Shown here piece by piece: positions 1-8,981 of a stretch of DNA of 64,000 nt (its first letter is position 1; every line of letters begins with the position of its first letter). The position numbers were made by a program, and so were the translations under genes. Under the pieces are notes generated by a model. It was not told where the DNA came from and searched no databases. It saw only the letters and a program-made list of their open reading frames with translations. Source of the stretch: Rhodospirillaceae bacterium MC! (GTDB lineage Bacteria > Pseudomonadota > Alphaproteobacteria > MC1); assembly GCA_002632265.1 (NCBI GenBank), contig NQOV01000006.1, positions 41,364 to 105,363 of the forward strand, given 5' to 3'.

Positions 1-1350
1 GTGCTTGATGTTAGTAAAGATATTAATAAGTTTATTATTGGTTCAATTTATACTCTATTCCCATACTGGTCAGAAGTGTACGTCTATTATTTTTATGATT
101 TTTCATATATAATAACATTTTTCTTACCATTAGTCGCTATTGCAATTTTAAAAAGACGTGTATCTTTTATTAGTATAATTCTATCAATATTTTTATACAC
201 ATTTGCTACACTTGCTTATCAAGAAGTGTTGATGGTTGTCCCTACATTGCTTTTATCTATATTTATTTTACAATTACTAGATAATCAATATCAATATAAA
301 AAAATCTTTATAAATTTAATTCAACATAGTGTAATTTTCTTATTAAGCATTCTTTTATATGTACTTGTTATAGACACAATGGAATATATAATTTATGGTA
401 AAATAGTACCTATGACTTATGGAGGAGGGAGTAAATTTATTGTATTTGATAATATACAACATTTTATTCACAAAGCTTTATATTTTTATAGAAGTTTTAC
501 ATTTTATAGCTCGCCAATAACCAAAGGATTGTTTATACTATTATTTTTTATAACAGTAACTCTCATATTTATAAGAAAAATCAACATAATAAGTAAAATA
601 CTGTTGTTATCTGCATTTGTATTTTTATTATTCACACCAGATATCATGGAATTAGTACACAGTAATGCACGTTATTATCATTTTACAATGTTTAGTTACT
701 CAATTGTGTATATCACTATTTTTTTAGCGTTGCTGAAATTAACGAAGTCTAAAACCGCTAATTTAATAATTACAATATGTATGGTAATTCCTGTATATAC
801 CTATGTCAAAAATAATATTTTTCTTCAATATAATGCAAATATAAATTATCTAAATGGGTATAACAAATATAACAAAATAATTGATAAAGCTCTAGAAGTA
901 GTACACAATAATAATAAAACATATAATTTATATGTAGTGGTTGACACGCTAGAAAAAGATACATGCTTGAGATCAAAAAAATTGCAATTTCAAGATATTA
1001 TTAATGCCCTAAGCTTAAAAAACTACAAACATAAATTTTGTGTTGATTTTAATATAGACATTGAAAAACATCGCTTAATTCTTGTTGAATATCTATCAAC
1101 AAGCTATTTAAATAGTATAATTCAAAATAGAAAAATACGATCATTAAAATTAGTATACCCTCCTTATAAATATAATGGTTTAATTAAAAAATTTGCATAT
1201 TTACGAAACACTCCACTTTATAAACAATTGATGAAGAATCCTGACTATCTAAAATTTATGAAATACGATCACTACTCTGAATATTCTTATAAATATATAA
1301 TTATTGGAAATGACTTAATCTTCAAAACTCAAGAAATGAATAATAACTAG
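1..1350 (+). CDS. GtrII-like multi-pass membrane protein, 5' end cut by window
   Basis: The frame is open from the first base, so the true start lies outside the window; 449 codons are visible. The first ~270 residues form about seven to eight hydrophobic helices and the last ~170 form a soluble domain. The helix with LAYQEVLMVVPTLL resembles the conserved YQ-containing helix of GtrII-type glucosyltransferase membrane proteins (Glucos_trans_II), which modify O-antigen or other surface glycans. No catalytic motif is certain. It stands tail-to-tail with a glycan operon on the other strand, which supports a role in surface polysaccharide decoration. This is a family-level guess; another polytopic membrane protein is possible. 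Confidence 0.55.
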   Translation: MLDVSKDINKFIIGSIYTLFPYWSEVYVYYFYDFSYIITFFLPLVAIAILKRRVSFISIILSIFLYTFATLAYQEVLMVVPTLLLSIFILQLLDNQYQYKKIFINLIQHSVIFLLSILLYVLVIDTMEYIIYGKIVPMTYGGGSKFIVFDNIQHFIHKALYFYRSFTFYSSPITKGLFILLFFITVTLIFIRKINIISKILLLSAFVFLLFTPDIMELVHSNARYYHFTMFSYSIVYITIFLALLKLTKSKTANLIITICMVIPVYTYVKNNIFLQYNANINYLNGYNKYNKIIDKALEVVHNNNKTYNLYVVVDTLEKDTCLRSKKLQFQDIINALSLKNYKHKFCVDFNIDIEKHRLILVEYLSTSYLNSIIQNRKIRSLKLVYPPYKYNGLIKKFAYLRNTPLYKQLMKNPDYLKFMKYDHYSEYSYKYIIIGNDLIFKTQEMNNN

Positions 1351-1650
1351 CACTATCCAGAAACCAACAATTTTCCTTTATGGACACATTGATCAAAGTA
1401 TTTTCATTTCGATGATATTCCATAGATAACCCATAAGTGAATTCTAAATAGTTATGTTTAGTATTGTATAATTTTAAATATATACGATCAAACATGCTTT
1501 GTCTCATACTGTTGTATATAGCACATCTGGCAAGGCATGCGTTGGCGGGGCAAATATAAGTGATTTTAGTTCTTATTGACTTTTTACAATCAAAATGCAG
1601 TCAAAAGCATGAGATATATATTATGATTTTTAAATAGATTACTCCAATGA
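1351..1650. other. Intergenic gap, no convincing gene
   Basis: This 300-base gap lies between two convergent genes. A 61-codon minus-strand frame (1322-1507) overlaps the membrane protein gene by 29 bases, has no visible ribosome binding site and matches nothing I recognise. A short GC-richer island at about 1525-1555 stands out from the AT-rich background but forms no clear terminator. Confidence 0.4.
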
Positions 1651-3624
1651 TTACTTAAAGTTTTTTAAGTATTTAAGTGTGCGATACATTCTTCTTAACA
1701 AATGATAAGGCAGTTTAAGAATTTTAGCAATTATTGGATGTTTTGTTAATAAATATCGTTTTACAGTAAATAACAGATTAAATCGATTACGAACACCTGC
1801 AGATTTAACAATACATTGTTGAAGGAAACATTCATAAAAAGGTGTTGTTTTAGCAACTTCCCACCAAATATTTAGTTCTTTGACATTAAGATCTACGGCA
1901 ATCCATGGTTTTACAGATCCTGTATAATGAATAATTTTATGCTCATCAATAAAATTCTCTTTATACATTTTATATGGTACAGCACCATCAAAGATATCCT
2001 TAATGTCTGGAATAAGGGCTATAGTGGTAGGTTCTGTAGCATTCCAATATTGTGGTAAATAATTAATTTTTTTATTAAAAACAATATTGTAAGTATCTTG
2101 ATCTAGAAGTGTAAAATATCTTTTTTGTATAATATCAAGAGAATTTTTTATAATACCATCTTCTTTTAACTTAGTATAATCCATTAGTAAAACACCTGTG
2201 TTAATATACTCTTTATAATTTATTTCTAAATATTCCTCTACATAATTAGTAATATTATAAGTAATAAAGCGTTTCTTTTTAGTGTCATAAACATCAAGAT
2301 CCCATGGAGATTTTTCAATAGAAATACCCAGATCTCTAACTGCACCAACATATTTATCTTGTAAATCATAGTTATATAGCTCTTGTATATCCGTATTTAC
2401 AATAAGATCAGAATCCAAGTATACTACTCTTTCCAATTTTGGTAAGATAATTGGTATAAATAATCTAATATATGAACTAATGGTATGGTTTGAAGATGGG
2501 GGAACTTTGAACTTAATATTTTTATCTAATAAAAATTTAGTTACGTTTATAATTACTATTTTAACATTAGAGTATTGTTTTTCTAAATCTTCTAAGTATT
2601 TATATTGAGTACTCTTTCCTTGTGGGAAGTCTATAAAACAAAAAATATTTATATTATAATTTGTTTTTCTATTCATAAGCAAAGATTTTATTGCTACATA
2701 AGAATACCCTATATAATTAGTTGAAAATGCCAAGCAAATGTTAACATCTTCTTTATTAAAATCAAGCGTAGTCAACGTATAATTAAGAGTAAAGGATTCA
2801 AGAATACTACTTTGTTGTAATTCTTTTGTTTTAAACGCTTCCTTATTTTTATATATAAAAACTCCTAATAATAAATCCCCAATAAAAGCTATATATTGAA
2901 TATTATTAATAGCTATATCTGTATTATCAACTTGCTTTTCTAGAGATGTCAGTATACTAAATAAAAATTCAGAATATTTCATAAATACTGATTTTTTCAT
3001 AATAAACATACGTTTACTATAAAACAAGTTATCTTCTAAATATTCATCGAAAGCCGTAGCATAATCTGGATATAAATCTTGTATTATTTGACGTAACATT
3101 TTCTCTTTTACAATTTCAGAGTAAAGTTCTAGACTATCTTTATTTGTCTCATCTTTAGAATTTTTAGAATTAGAAGATAGATTTTCAGCGAATGGCAATA
3201 ACACATCGCATCCATTTAAAGATTGTTTAATATTATCCTCATCAATTGCAATGGAGTTCAAATAGGAATCTGTTATGTAATTTTGAATGAATATTTTTGT
3301 CTCATCCATTTTATCATTATGGTAATCAGAAAAAGCTTCATGTGTTGTTTGAGTTTTCCCAAAATTAAAGTGTCTTCTATGATCCATAAATCCTATATAA
3401 TCATAATCGCTATCATTTTTCCATGCCCAGTATTGAGCGGTCAGCTCACCATACATGTAATTTTTCTCTGATATATTATCACCTGTATCATCGCCGATCA
3501 TGGGCAATTTAACATCTGCAGTAGCTCTACCACATTGTATTGGTGTTATAATATCATTTTCAATAATATCCCATGGTTGAAGATATGATGTGAAAATTTT
3601 TACTTTTAATTCTGAAGTATTCAT
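1651..3624 (-). CDS. DUF4422 + GT8 glycosyltransferase (copy A)
   Basis: Predicted sugar transferase of 657 residues acting in the cytoplasm on surface-glycan precursors. Residues 1-250 are a DUF4422 domain (motif GFMDHRRHF near residue 77). Residues ~295-600 are a GT8 domain (LgtC/glycogenin-like) with the metal-binding DxD motif in YLDSDLIV and the C-terminal HYTGSVKPW motif. The start is supported by AGGAGAG upstream. It is the last gene of the operon, 22 bases after its paralogue. The two copies share nearly identical first ~88 residues and a similar basic C-terminus but differ in the middle, so they probably add different sugars. The usual DUF4422 HYRR motif reads DHRR here. Donor and acceptor are unknown. 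Confidence 0.85.
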   Translation of the reverse strand: MNTSELKVKIFTSYLQPWDIIENDIITPIQCGRATADVKLPMIGDDTGDNISEKNYMYGELTAQYWAWKNDSDYDYIGFMDHRRHFNFGKTQTTHEAFSDYHNDKMDETKIFIQNYITDSYLNSIAIDEDNIKQSLNGCDVLLPFAENLSSNSKNSKDETNKDSLELYSEIVKEKMLRQIIQDLYPDYATAFDEYLEDNLFYSKRMFIMKKSVFMKYSEFLFSILTSLEKQVDNTDIAINNIQYIAFIGDLLLGVFIYKNKEAFKTKELQQSSILESFTLNYTLTTLDFNKEDVNICLAFSTNYIGYSYVAIKSLLMNRKTNYNINIFCFIDFPQGKSTQYKYLEDLEKQYSNVKIVIINVTKFLLDKNIKFKVPPSSNHTISSYIRLFIPIILPKLERVVYLDSDLIVNTDIQELYNYDLQDKYVGAVRDLGISIEKSPWDLDVYDTKKKRFITYNITNYVEEYLEINYKEYINTGVLLMDYTKLKEDGIIKNSLDIIQKRYFTLLDQDTYNIVFNKKINYLPQYWNATEPTTIALIPDIKDIFDGAVPYKMYKENFIDEHKIIHYTGSVKPWIAVDLNVKELNIWWEVAKTTPFYECFLQQCIVKSAGVRNRFNLLFTVKRYLLTKHPIIAKILKLPYHLLRRMYRTLKYLKNFK

Positions 3625-3646
3625 AATAGTTTACTCTCCTGGAAAA

Positions 3647-5605
3647 TTACTTAAAGTTTTTAAAATATTGAATTGTATGATGTATTAGTCTTAACATACG
3701 GTAAGGTAATTTAAGAATTGTAGCAAGTATGGGATGATTTAATAATAAATACTGTTTAATCGAAAATAAAGGGCTAACGGGATGATGAATCTCTGCAGGA
3801 AGATTAGAATTACTTGCCGAGAAATTCATACCCCTTTGAAGAAAATGTTCATAAAAAGGTGCTGTTTTAGCAACTTCCCACCAATATATCTCCAATTTTC
3901 TAAATGGCTTTAATTCATCGTATGGTTTGCGAGGACCTGGATAATGTATTACACCTGGTTTGTTTATAGCATTCTGCCAGTCACGGTAAACTTTTACAGA
4001 TAGATTTTTCCTAAACCTTATCTCTTTTTGCTCTTCCATAAAACCCGCCCAAATATTCCATCGAGTATCTATAATTTTAATTTTATCTTTAAAAGAAATA
4101 TTTAAAATATCTTGATCCACAAATGGATGATACTTATTTAGCATTTTAAACCATTGATGTTGGATTTTATTCTTTCTTATATAATCAAGATTTAATAATA
4201 AAACTCCTGCATTAAAGTATGTATCTGGATTAAGTTTATTCTTATTAAAAAATTTATTGACAGTGTATAGTAGTTTACCGTCAAGTAGAATCTTATGATT
4301 ATGACGTAACAAAACTTTCATCATTAATTCAGGTACTGCTCCGACAGCTAAATTTGTAAGATCTATATCATACATTTTTTTTAAATTATCACATACAATT
4401 ACATCCCCATCTAAATAAATAATTTTTTCAACATTCGGTAAAATATCTGGTATAAACAATCTTGAAAAAGTATCTACAGTATAGTGTGTAATATCAGGCA
4501 TAAGGAAAAGCAATGCTTTATAATTTGTTATATCTAGACAAATAATTTTTAAATTAGGAAAACTTTTTTCTAAATCAATCATTATTTCAAGAATACTCAT
4601 AGCATCATTATTTTGGCAATCTTGATCAATATTTCTAGTTAAACAATATATATTATATTGATCATTAGGGTTTGCATTATCCATTATAGACTTTATAATA
4701 ACGCAATTGTGTGGTAAGTAATTTAAATTAAAACATAATGCTATATTAATCGTATCATTATTATTTTGAATTAGCTCGTTATAATTATAATTCATAACAA
4801 GTGAGTTATTAATATACGTACGTTGTAAATACTTTATTTTTTTATTATCATGATGTTTAATAAATAATTGCAATAACCTTTCCCCAATATATCCACAAGC
4901 TCTTGCTTGGTATTCTATCCGTAAATCTAAGTCTGCTACAATTTCAAATTCGTGAAGTATTGTAAATAAAAAGTCAGAATATTCATTAAATAAATCCTTT
5001 TTCATTATAAACATATTAAAAGGCGATATCTTTTCATCTTTTAGTAAAGATGAAAATTCCTTATAATATTCAGGATACTTATCTTGTATAATTTTTTTTA
5101 TAATAGAAATATCCTTACTTTCATGAATACTGCTATAATGTTTTAAAACATTAGGCAATGTCTCCTCTTGATTCGCAACAATAATATCAGCACTATCTAT
5201 ACATTTAGTGATATTTTCCATATTAATATTTTCTTTATATGAATCATCGATGTAATAATTATGATATACCATACCTGCATCATCTAATGATGAACTTATA
5301 TCGCCATTATATTCATCAACAGTCTTTAAAGCGTCTTCGCTAAAATTAAAGTGTCTTCTGTAGTGCATAAATCCTATATAATCATAATCACTGTCATTTT
5401 TCCATGCCCAATATTGAGCAGTTAACTCGCTATACATGTAGTTTTTATCTGAAATATTATCACCTGTATCATCACCGATCATGGGTAATTTAACATCTGC
5501 GGTAGCTCTACCACATTGTATTGGTGTTATAATATCATTTTCAATAATATCCCATGGTTTAAAATATGATGTGAAAATTTTTATTTTTGGTTCTGAAGTG
5601 TTCAT
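3647..5605 (-). CDS. DUF4422 + GT8 glycosyltransferase (copy B)
   Basis: Paralogue of the downstream gene, 652 residues, with the same order: N-terminal DUF4422 (GFMHYRRHF near residue 77) and C-terminal GT8 with DxD in YLDGDVIV and a terminal HYPGPRKPY motif. Only about 8 of the first 88 residues differ from copy A, while the middle is strongly diverged, which points to recent duplication or gene conversion of the 5' end. It lies 6 bases after glf in the same operon, so it probably builds a glycan containing a furanose or a sugar made by the upstream enzymes. The exact specificity cannot be read from sequence. Confidence 0.85.
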   Translation of the reverse strand: MNTSEPKIKIFTSYFKPWDIIENDIITPIQCGRATADVKLPMIGDDTGDNISDKNYMYSELTAQYWAWKNDSDYDYIGFMHYRRHFNFSEDALKTVDEYNGDISSSLDDAGMVYHNYYIDDSYKENINMENITKCIDSADIIVANQEETLPNVLKHYSSIHESKDISIIKKIIQDKYPEYYKEFSSLLKDEKISPFNMFIMKKDLFNEYSDFLFTILHEFEIVADLDLRIEYQARACGYIGERLLQLFIKHHDNKKIKYLQRTYINNSLVMNYNYNELIQNNNDTINIALCFNLNYLPHNCVIIKSIMDNANPNDQYNIYCLTRNIDQDCQNNDAMSILEIMIDLEKSFPNLKIICLDITNYKALLFLMPDITHYTVDTFSRLFIPDILPNVEKIIYLDGDVIVCDNLKKMYDIDLTNLAVGAVPELMMKVLLRHNHKILLDGKLLYTVNKFFNKNKLNPDTYFNAGVLLLNLDYIRKNKIQHQWFKMLNKYHPFVDQDILNISFKDKIKIIDTRWNIWAGFMEEQKEIRFRKNLSVKVYRDWQNAINKPGVIHYPGPRKPYDELKPFRKLEIYWWEVAKTAPFYEHFLQRGMNFSASNSNLPAEIHHPVSPLFSIKQYLLLNHPILATILKLPYRMLRLIHHTIQYFKNFK

Positions 5606-5611
5606 AATAGT

Positions 5612-6763
5612 TTATCTTTCTTGCAAATTGTTTAAAAAGTCTAAAGCTTGTTTGATAGATTTATCCATATCTAAATATTCATATTGTGCTAGCCGACCTC
5701 CAAAGTGAATATTTTTAAGTTTTTTGGTTTCTTCTTTATATTTATTTGCTAATGCTTGGTTTGTTTCATTGTTAATTGGGTAGAATGGATTGTTACCGTC
5801 GTCAAATTTAGAGAATTCCTTATAAACTACAGTTTGATTATTAATAAATTCATCGCTATTCGGGTAAAAATGTTTTGGCTCGCATATCCTTGTATATGGG
5901 TATTGTTCTTCCACATAACTCATTAATATAGTACCTTGATAGTCTTGGACATTATGTAATTCTTTTTGAAATGTAACAGTTCTATATTCTAACTTACCAA
6001 GTTTATAATTGAAATAACGATCTATTGGCCCGGTATATATTGTATAAACATCATCAGATAAAGAATCTCGCACTTCAAAGTAGTCGGTATTTAATTTAAT
6101 AGTTATATTTTTATGGTCTAGAATATTTTTAAACATATGAGCATAGCCATATTTTGGCATGGCTATATGTGTATCAAAATAATAACAAGAATTATAATTA
6201 TTTCGCACTGGTAATCTTTTGATAATGGAAGCGGGCAAATCCTTTGGATCTTTTTCCCACTGTTTTGCCACGTATCCTTTAATAAACGCCTCATATAATG
6301 GTCGACCTATTAATGAAATACTCTGTTCTTCTAAATTTTTAGGATTTTCATAATATTCTTTTTTATGTTCTTTTGCCATAAATTTTTCTAATTCACAAGG
6401 TTTTAAATTTACATCGTAAAATTGATTTATAAGAGCCAAATTAAATGGCAATGGGTATATTTTATCTTTATATTGTGCCATATAATTAAATTGAAAGTCA
6501 TTAAATTCTGTATATTGATTCACATATGCCCATACGTCTTCCATACTAGTATGAAAAATATGTGGTCCGTATCTATGAGTTAAGATATTAGTATCTTGAT
6601 CTCTTTCATCAAAACAATTACCACCAATGTGATCTCTTTTTTCAATTATTGTTACTTTTTTATTATGTACTTCTGCTAATTCTCTAGCAATAATTGAACC
6701 ATAAAGACCAGCACCAACAATAACAATTTCTTGAGAGCTTAGTATGCTTTTTTTAACTACCAT
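5612..6763 (-). CDS. glf: UDP-galactopyranose mutase
   Basis: FAD enzyme that interconverts UDP-galactopyranose and UDP-galactofuranose, the donor for galactofuranose in surface glycans. The 383-residue length is normal. The N-terminal dinucleotide-binding loop is VIVGAGLYGSIIAREL, followed by the family's GGNCFD and GPHIFHT segments. Further signatures are KGYVAKQWEKDP in the centre and YPTR/YTRICEP-like substrate-site residues. It starts 2 bases after the aldo/keto reductase stop and sits 6 bases before the GT gene, so it is co-transcribed. No obvious galactofuranosyltransferase (GlfT-like) is seen in the window; the GT8 paralogues may be the users of the product or of neighbouring sugars. 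Confidence 0.95.
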   Translation of the reverse strand: MVVKKSILSSQEIVIVGAGLYGSIIARELAEVHNKKVTIIEKRDHIGGNCFDERDQDTNILTHRYGPHIFHTSMEDVWAYVNQYTEFNDFQFNYMAQYKDKIYPLPFNLALINQFYDVNLKPCELEKFMAKEHKKEYYENPKNLEEQSISLIGRPLYEAFIKGYVAKQWEKDPKDLPASIIKRLPVRNNYNSCYYFDTHIAMPKYGYAHMFKNILDHKNITIKLNTDYFEVRDSLSDDVYTIYTGPIDRYFNYKLGKLEYRTVTFQKELHNVQDYQGTILMSYVEEQYPYTRICEPKHFYPNSDEFINNQTVVYKEFSKFDDGNNPFYPINNETNQALANKYKEETKKLKNIHFGGRLAQYEYLDMDKSIKQALDFLNNLQER

Positions 6764-6765
6764 AG

Positions 6766-7791
6766 TTATTTGTACCTATTATGAATAGCTTCAATTTCAA
6801 GTAGGGTTTCATCAGTTAATTCAATATTGACAGCATTTATATTATTTTTTAAGTGTTCAAGCTTTGTGCCTGCAACTATTGTACTTCCCATAAAACTACG
6901 GTGCATTACCCAAGAAAGAGCAAGTTCTGCAGGTGTAATATTCAGGCTATTTGCAAGCTCCACATAATCTTTGATTAGAAAATTCCCAGAACCCTTCTCC
7001 GATATATAGTTATTTTTTTTATGTTTTGACCAATTATCATAACGACTATCCTTTTGAGTCTTTAATAAATGCTTACCAGTTAACAACCCCCCAGCAAGAG
7101 GAGAAAATGCTAAAACAGGTGTATGTTCACGAATGGAAGCTTCAGCAATATCTGTATCAATTTTTCTAGTCAATAAATTATATTCATTTTGTACAGTTAG
7201 AGGTTTAATCAAATTTAGCTCCCTAGAAATAGCACAAAATTTTGTTATTCCCCAAGCTGTTTCATTACATAAACCGTATGCTTGTATTTTGCCTTCTTTA
7301 ATTAAGTCATTACAGGTTTTTATAATATTAACCATCACATCTTCATCTGCTTTAATGTCATCCGATGTAATTTTATCAGGATTTACAGAGCGAGTAGGAT
7401 AATGAATTTGAAATATGCCCAATGAATTTAAGTGCATTCTTTCTAGACTACCATTTACAGCATCGATTATGTTAGATGGAGTTTTCCCTAAACCTTCTCT
7501 TATCCAATTAGAAAATTGACCTGTAGCCATTTTAGTAGCTATTAAAACATCATCTTTTTTACTAGGATTCTCTTTAAAGTAGTTTCCTATAACCACCTCT
7601 GTAGAACCATATGTATCTTTATTAGCAGGAACTGTATAAACTTCAGCGGTATCCCATAGATTGATTCCCAAGTCATTCGCTAAAGATATTTGATCAAACG
7701 CATCTTTTTGGCTAACCGTACCACCCCAAAGCATAGTTCCTAATGATACCTTACTTATTTCAGGACCATTGTTTAGTGTTGTATATTTCAT
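6766..7791 (-). CDS. Aldo/keto reductase, Tas-like
   Basis: NADPH-dependent aldo/keto reductase of 341 residues, similar in length and motifs to the E. coli Tas protein subgroup. Visible signatures are LGTMLWGG near the N-terminus, the catalytic tetrad parts in GINLWDTAEVY (Asp and Tyr), IATKM (Lys) and IFQIHYP (His), and the C-terminal cofactor loop GTKLEHLKNN. It is the first gene of the glycan operon, which suggests that it reduces a sugar intermediate; the physiological substrate is unknown. An alternative is a general detoxifying reductase whose position is accidental. Confidence 0.85.
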   Translation of the reverse strand: MKYTTLNNGPEISKVSLGTMLWGGTVSQKDAFDQISLANDLGINLWDTAEVYTVPANKDTYGSTEVVIGNYFKENPSKKDDVLIATKMATGQFSNWIREGLGKTPSNIIDAVNGSLERMHLNSLGIFQIHYPTRSVNPDKITSDDIKADEDVMVNIIKTCNDLIKEGKIQAYGLCNETAWGITKFCAISRELNLIKPLTVQNEYNLLTRKIDTDIAEASIREHTPVLAFSPLAGGLLTGKHLLKTQKDSRYDNWSKHKKNNYISEKGSGNFLIKDYVELANSLNITPAELALSWVMHRSFMGSTIVAGTKLEHLKNNINAVNIELTDETLLEIEAIHNRYK

Positions 7792-8159
7792 AAAGTCTCA
7801 ATTATTCCCATTTAAAGTAAAATTTGGTTCTTGACTGATTTAGATAAAAAAGTTTACACGATGTCATCCACTATATTATGGCATGATATCACAATTAAAG
7901 TCTATAAGTCAAGTATATTTTTTTGAGCTACTTCTCACACATTTTTACTAGGATTTTTTGAAATAATTCTCAATCATAACAAAATTAATTTTAAATGTAG
8001 CGGATTCGTCATTCCCTACGAATCCATCTCACACACACATCTTCATAAATGAAAAATTATTTGGCTCTTGACTTAGTTAAATAAAGCATGCTAAACTAGC
8101 CAGTAATAAGTTATATTTACACTATAATTTTTCACATTTCAATTATTAGAGAATTCTCC
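7792..8159. other. Divergent intergenic region with a short hairpin
   Basis: This gap separates the start of the glycan operon from the start of the Cache lipoprotein, so it should hold promoters for both. A perfect 8-bp stem (GGATTCGT, 8002-8009, with ACGAATCC, 8018-8025) is the only clear structure. No strong sigma-70 pair could be assigned with confidence. Confidence 0.4.
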
Positions 8160-8981
8160 ATGAATATGAATATAAAAAATAAAATACTATTTCCCTTTTG
8201 CTTATTGGCAGTTATTCCACTTTTTAGTTGTCTAGATAAAGATTCACAAGAGGCACAAGAAAACCTTGAATTTAATCGCAAGTTAGCCACGACTTTAAGC
8301 ACTATTATGGGTGATAGTATTAAGATATTCAATACTACGCTTTCTCAAACTGAAAAGATGAATATTAATCCAGCCCTTGCACCAGACTATACAGGCCATA
8401 AATTATTTAAGTGGATACCCAATGAAAAAGATGTAAAAAATCCAGCAGTAGCCTTACATAAAATGTATGATGATATTATAAAAGCTCATCCAGGTATTAA
8501 TATGATCACTGTGGGGTATGAAAATGATCATCTTTTAATGAGTGGTACATTGGTGGCACTTAAAAATTTCTATCCAACAAAACGCCCATGGTATATTAAG
8601 GCGAAAGCTAACAAAAATAAACTTATTATATCAGATCCTTACACTACCAGACATACTAATGTAAGCCTTACTAAGCAATCGGCAGATGGAAAATTTGTTC
8701 TAACTATAGATGTGGATATATCAAAATTTGCGGGAAGTGTTAAGTATTATGATCCTTACACAGATAAAATATTTCTAATAGATAAATCAGATCATCATGT
8801 AGCATTTTCTAATGTTCGAGATATGATAGGAAAATATAGCAAGCTCTATAAAAAGAAACCTAACATGAGGCATAATTCTAGCTATCAGGGATATTTCCTA
8901 AATAAAACCCCAATTGCCCATACAAACTGGGAATTATATACCATGATTGGACGAGAGGATATTTATAACACGTCCTACTAG
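8160..8981 (+). CDS. Lipoprotein with a lone dCache-type sensor domain
   Basis: 273 residues. The N-terminus has a basic stretch, a hydrophobic core and a lipobox ending LFSC (Cys24), so it is predicted to be a lipid-anchored periplasmic protein. The remainder resembles a double-Cache (PDC) ligand-binding domain: the FYPTKRPWYIKAKAN segment and the following SDPYTT and SLTKQ strands match the signature region of Cache sensors. Such domains are normally fused to chemoreceptors, kinases or cyclases, but here no transmembrane exit helix or signalling domain follows. It may act as a solute-binding or co-receptor lipoprotein. Its 3' end overlaps the convergent cysG gene by 48 bases. Confidence 0.7.
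   Translation: MNMNIKNKILFPFCLLAVIPLFSCLDKDSQEAQENLEFNRKLATTLSTIMGDSIKIFNTTLSQTEKMNINPALAPDYTGHKLFKWIPNEKDVKNPAVALHKMYDDIIKAHPGINMITVGYENDHLLMSGTLVALKNFYPTKRPWYIKAKANKNKLIISDPYTTRHTNVSLTKQSADGKFVLTIDVDISKFAGSVKYYDPYTDKIFLIDKSDHHVAFSNVRDMIGKYSKLYKKKPNMRHNSSYQGYFLNKTPIAHTNWELYTMIGREDIYNTSY

Noticed and set aside
1322..1507. 61-codon minus-strand frame behind the GtrII-like gene
   Set aside because: It has no ribosome binding site, overlaps the end of a better gene and has no recognised family; it is kept only as a remote possibility.
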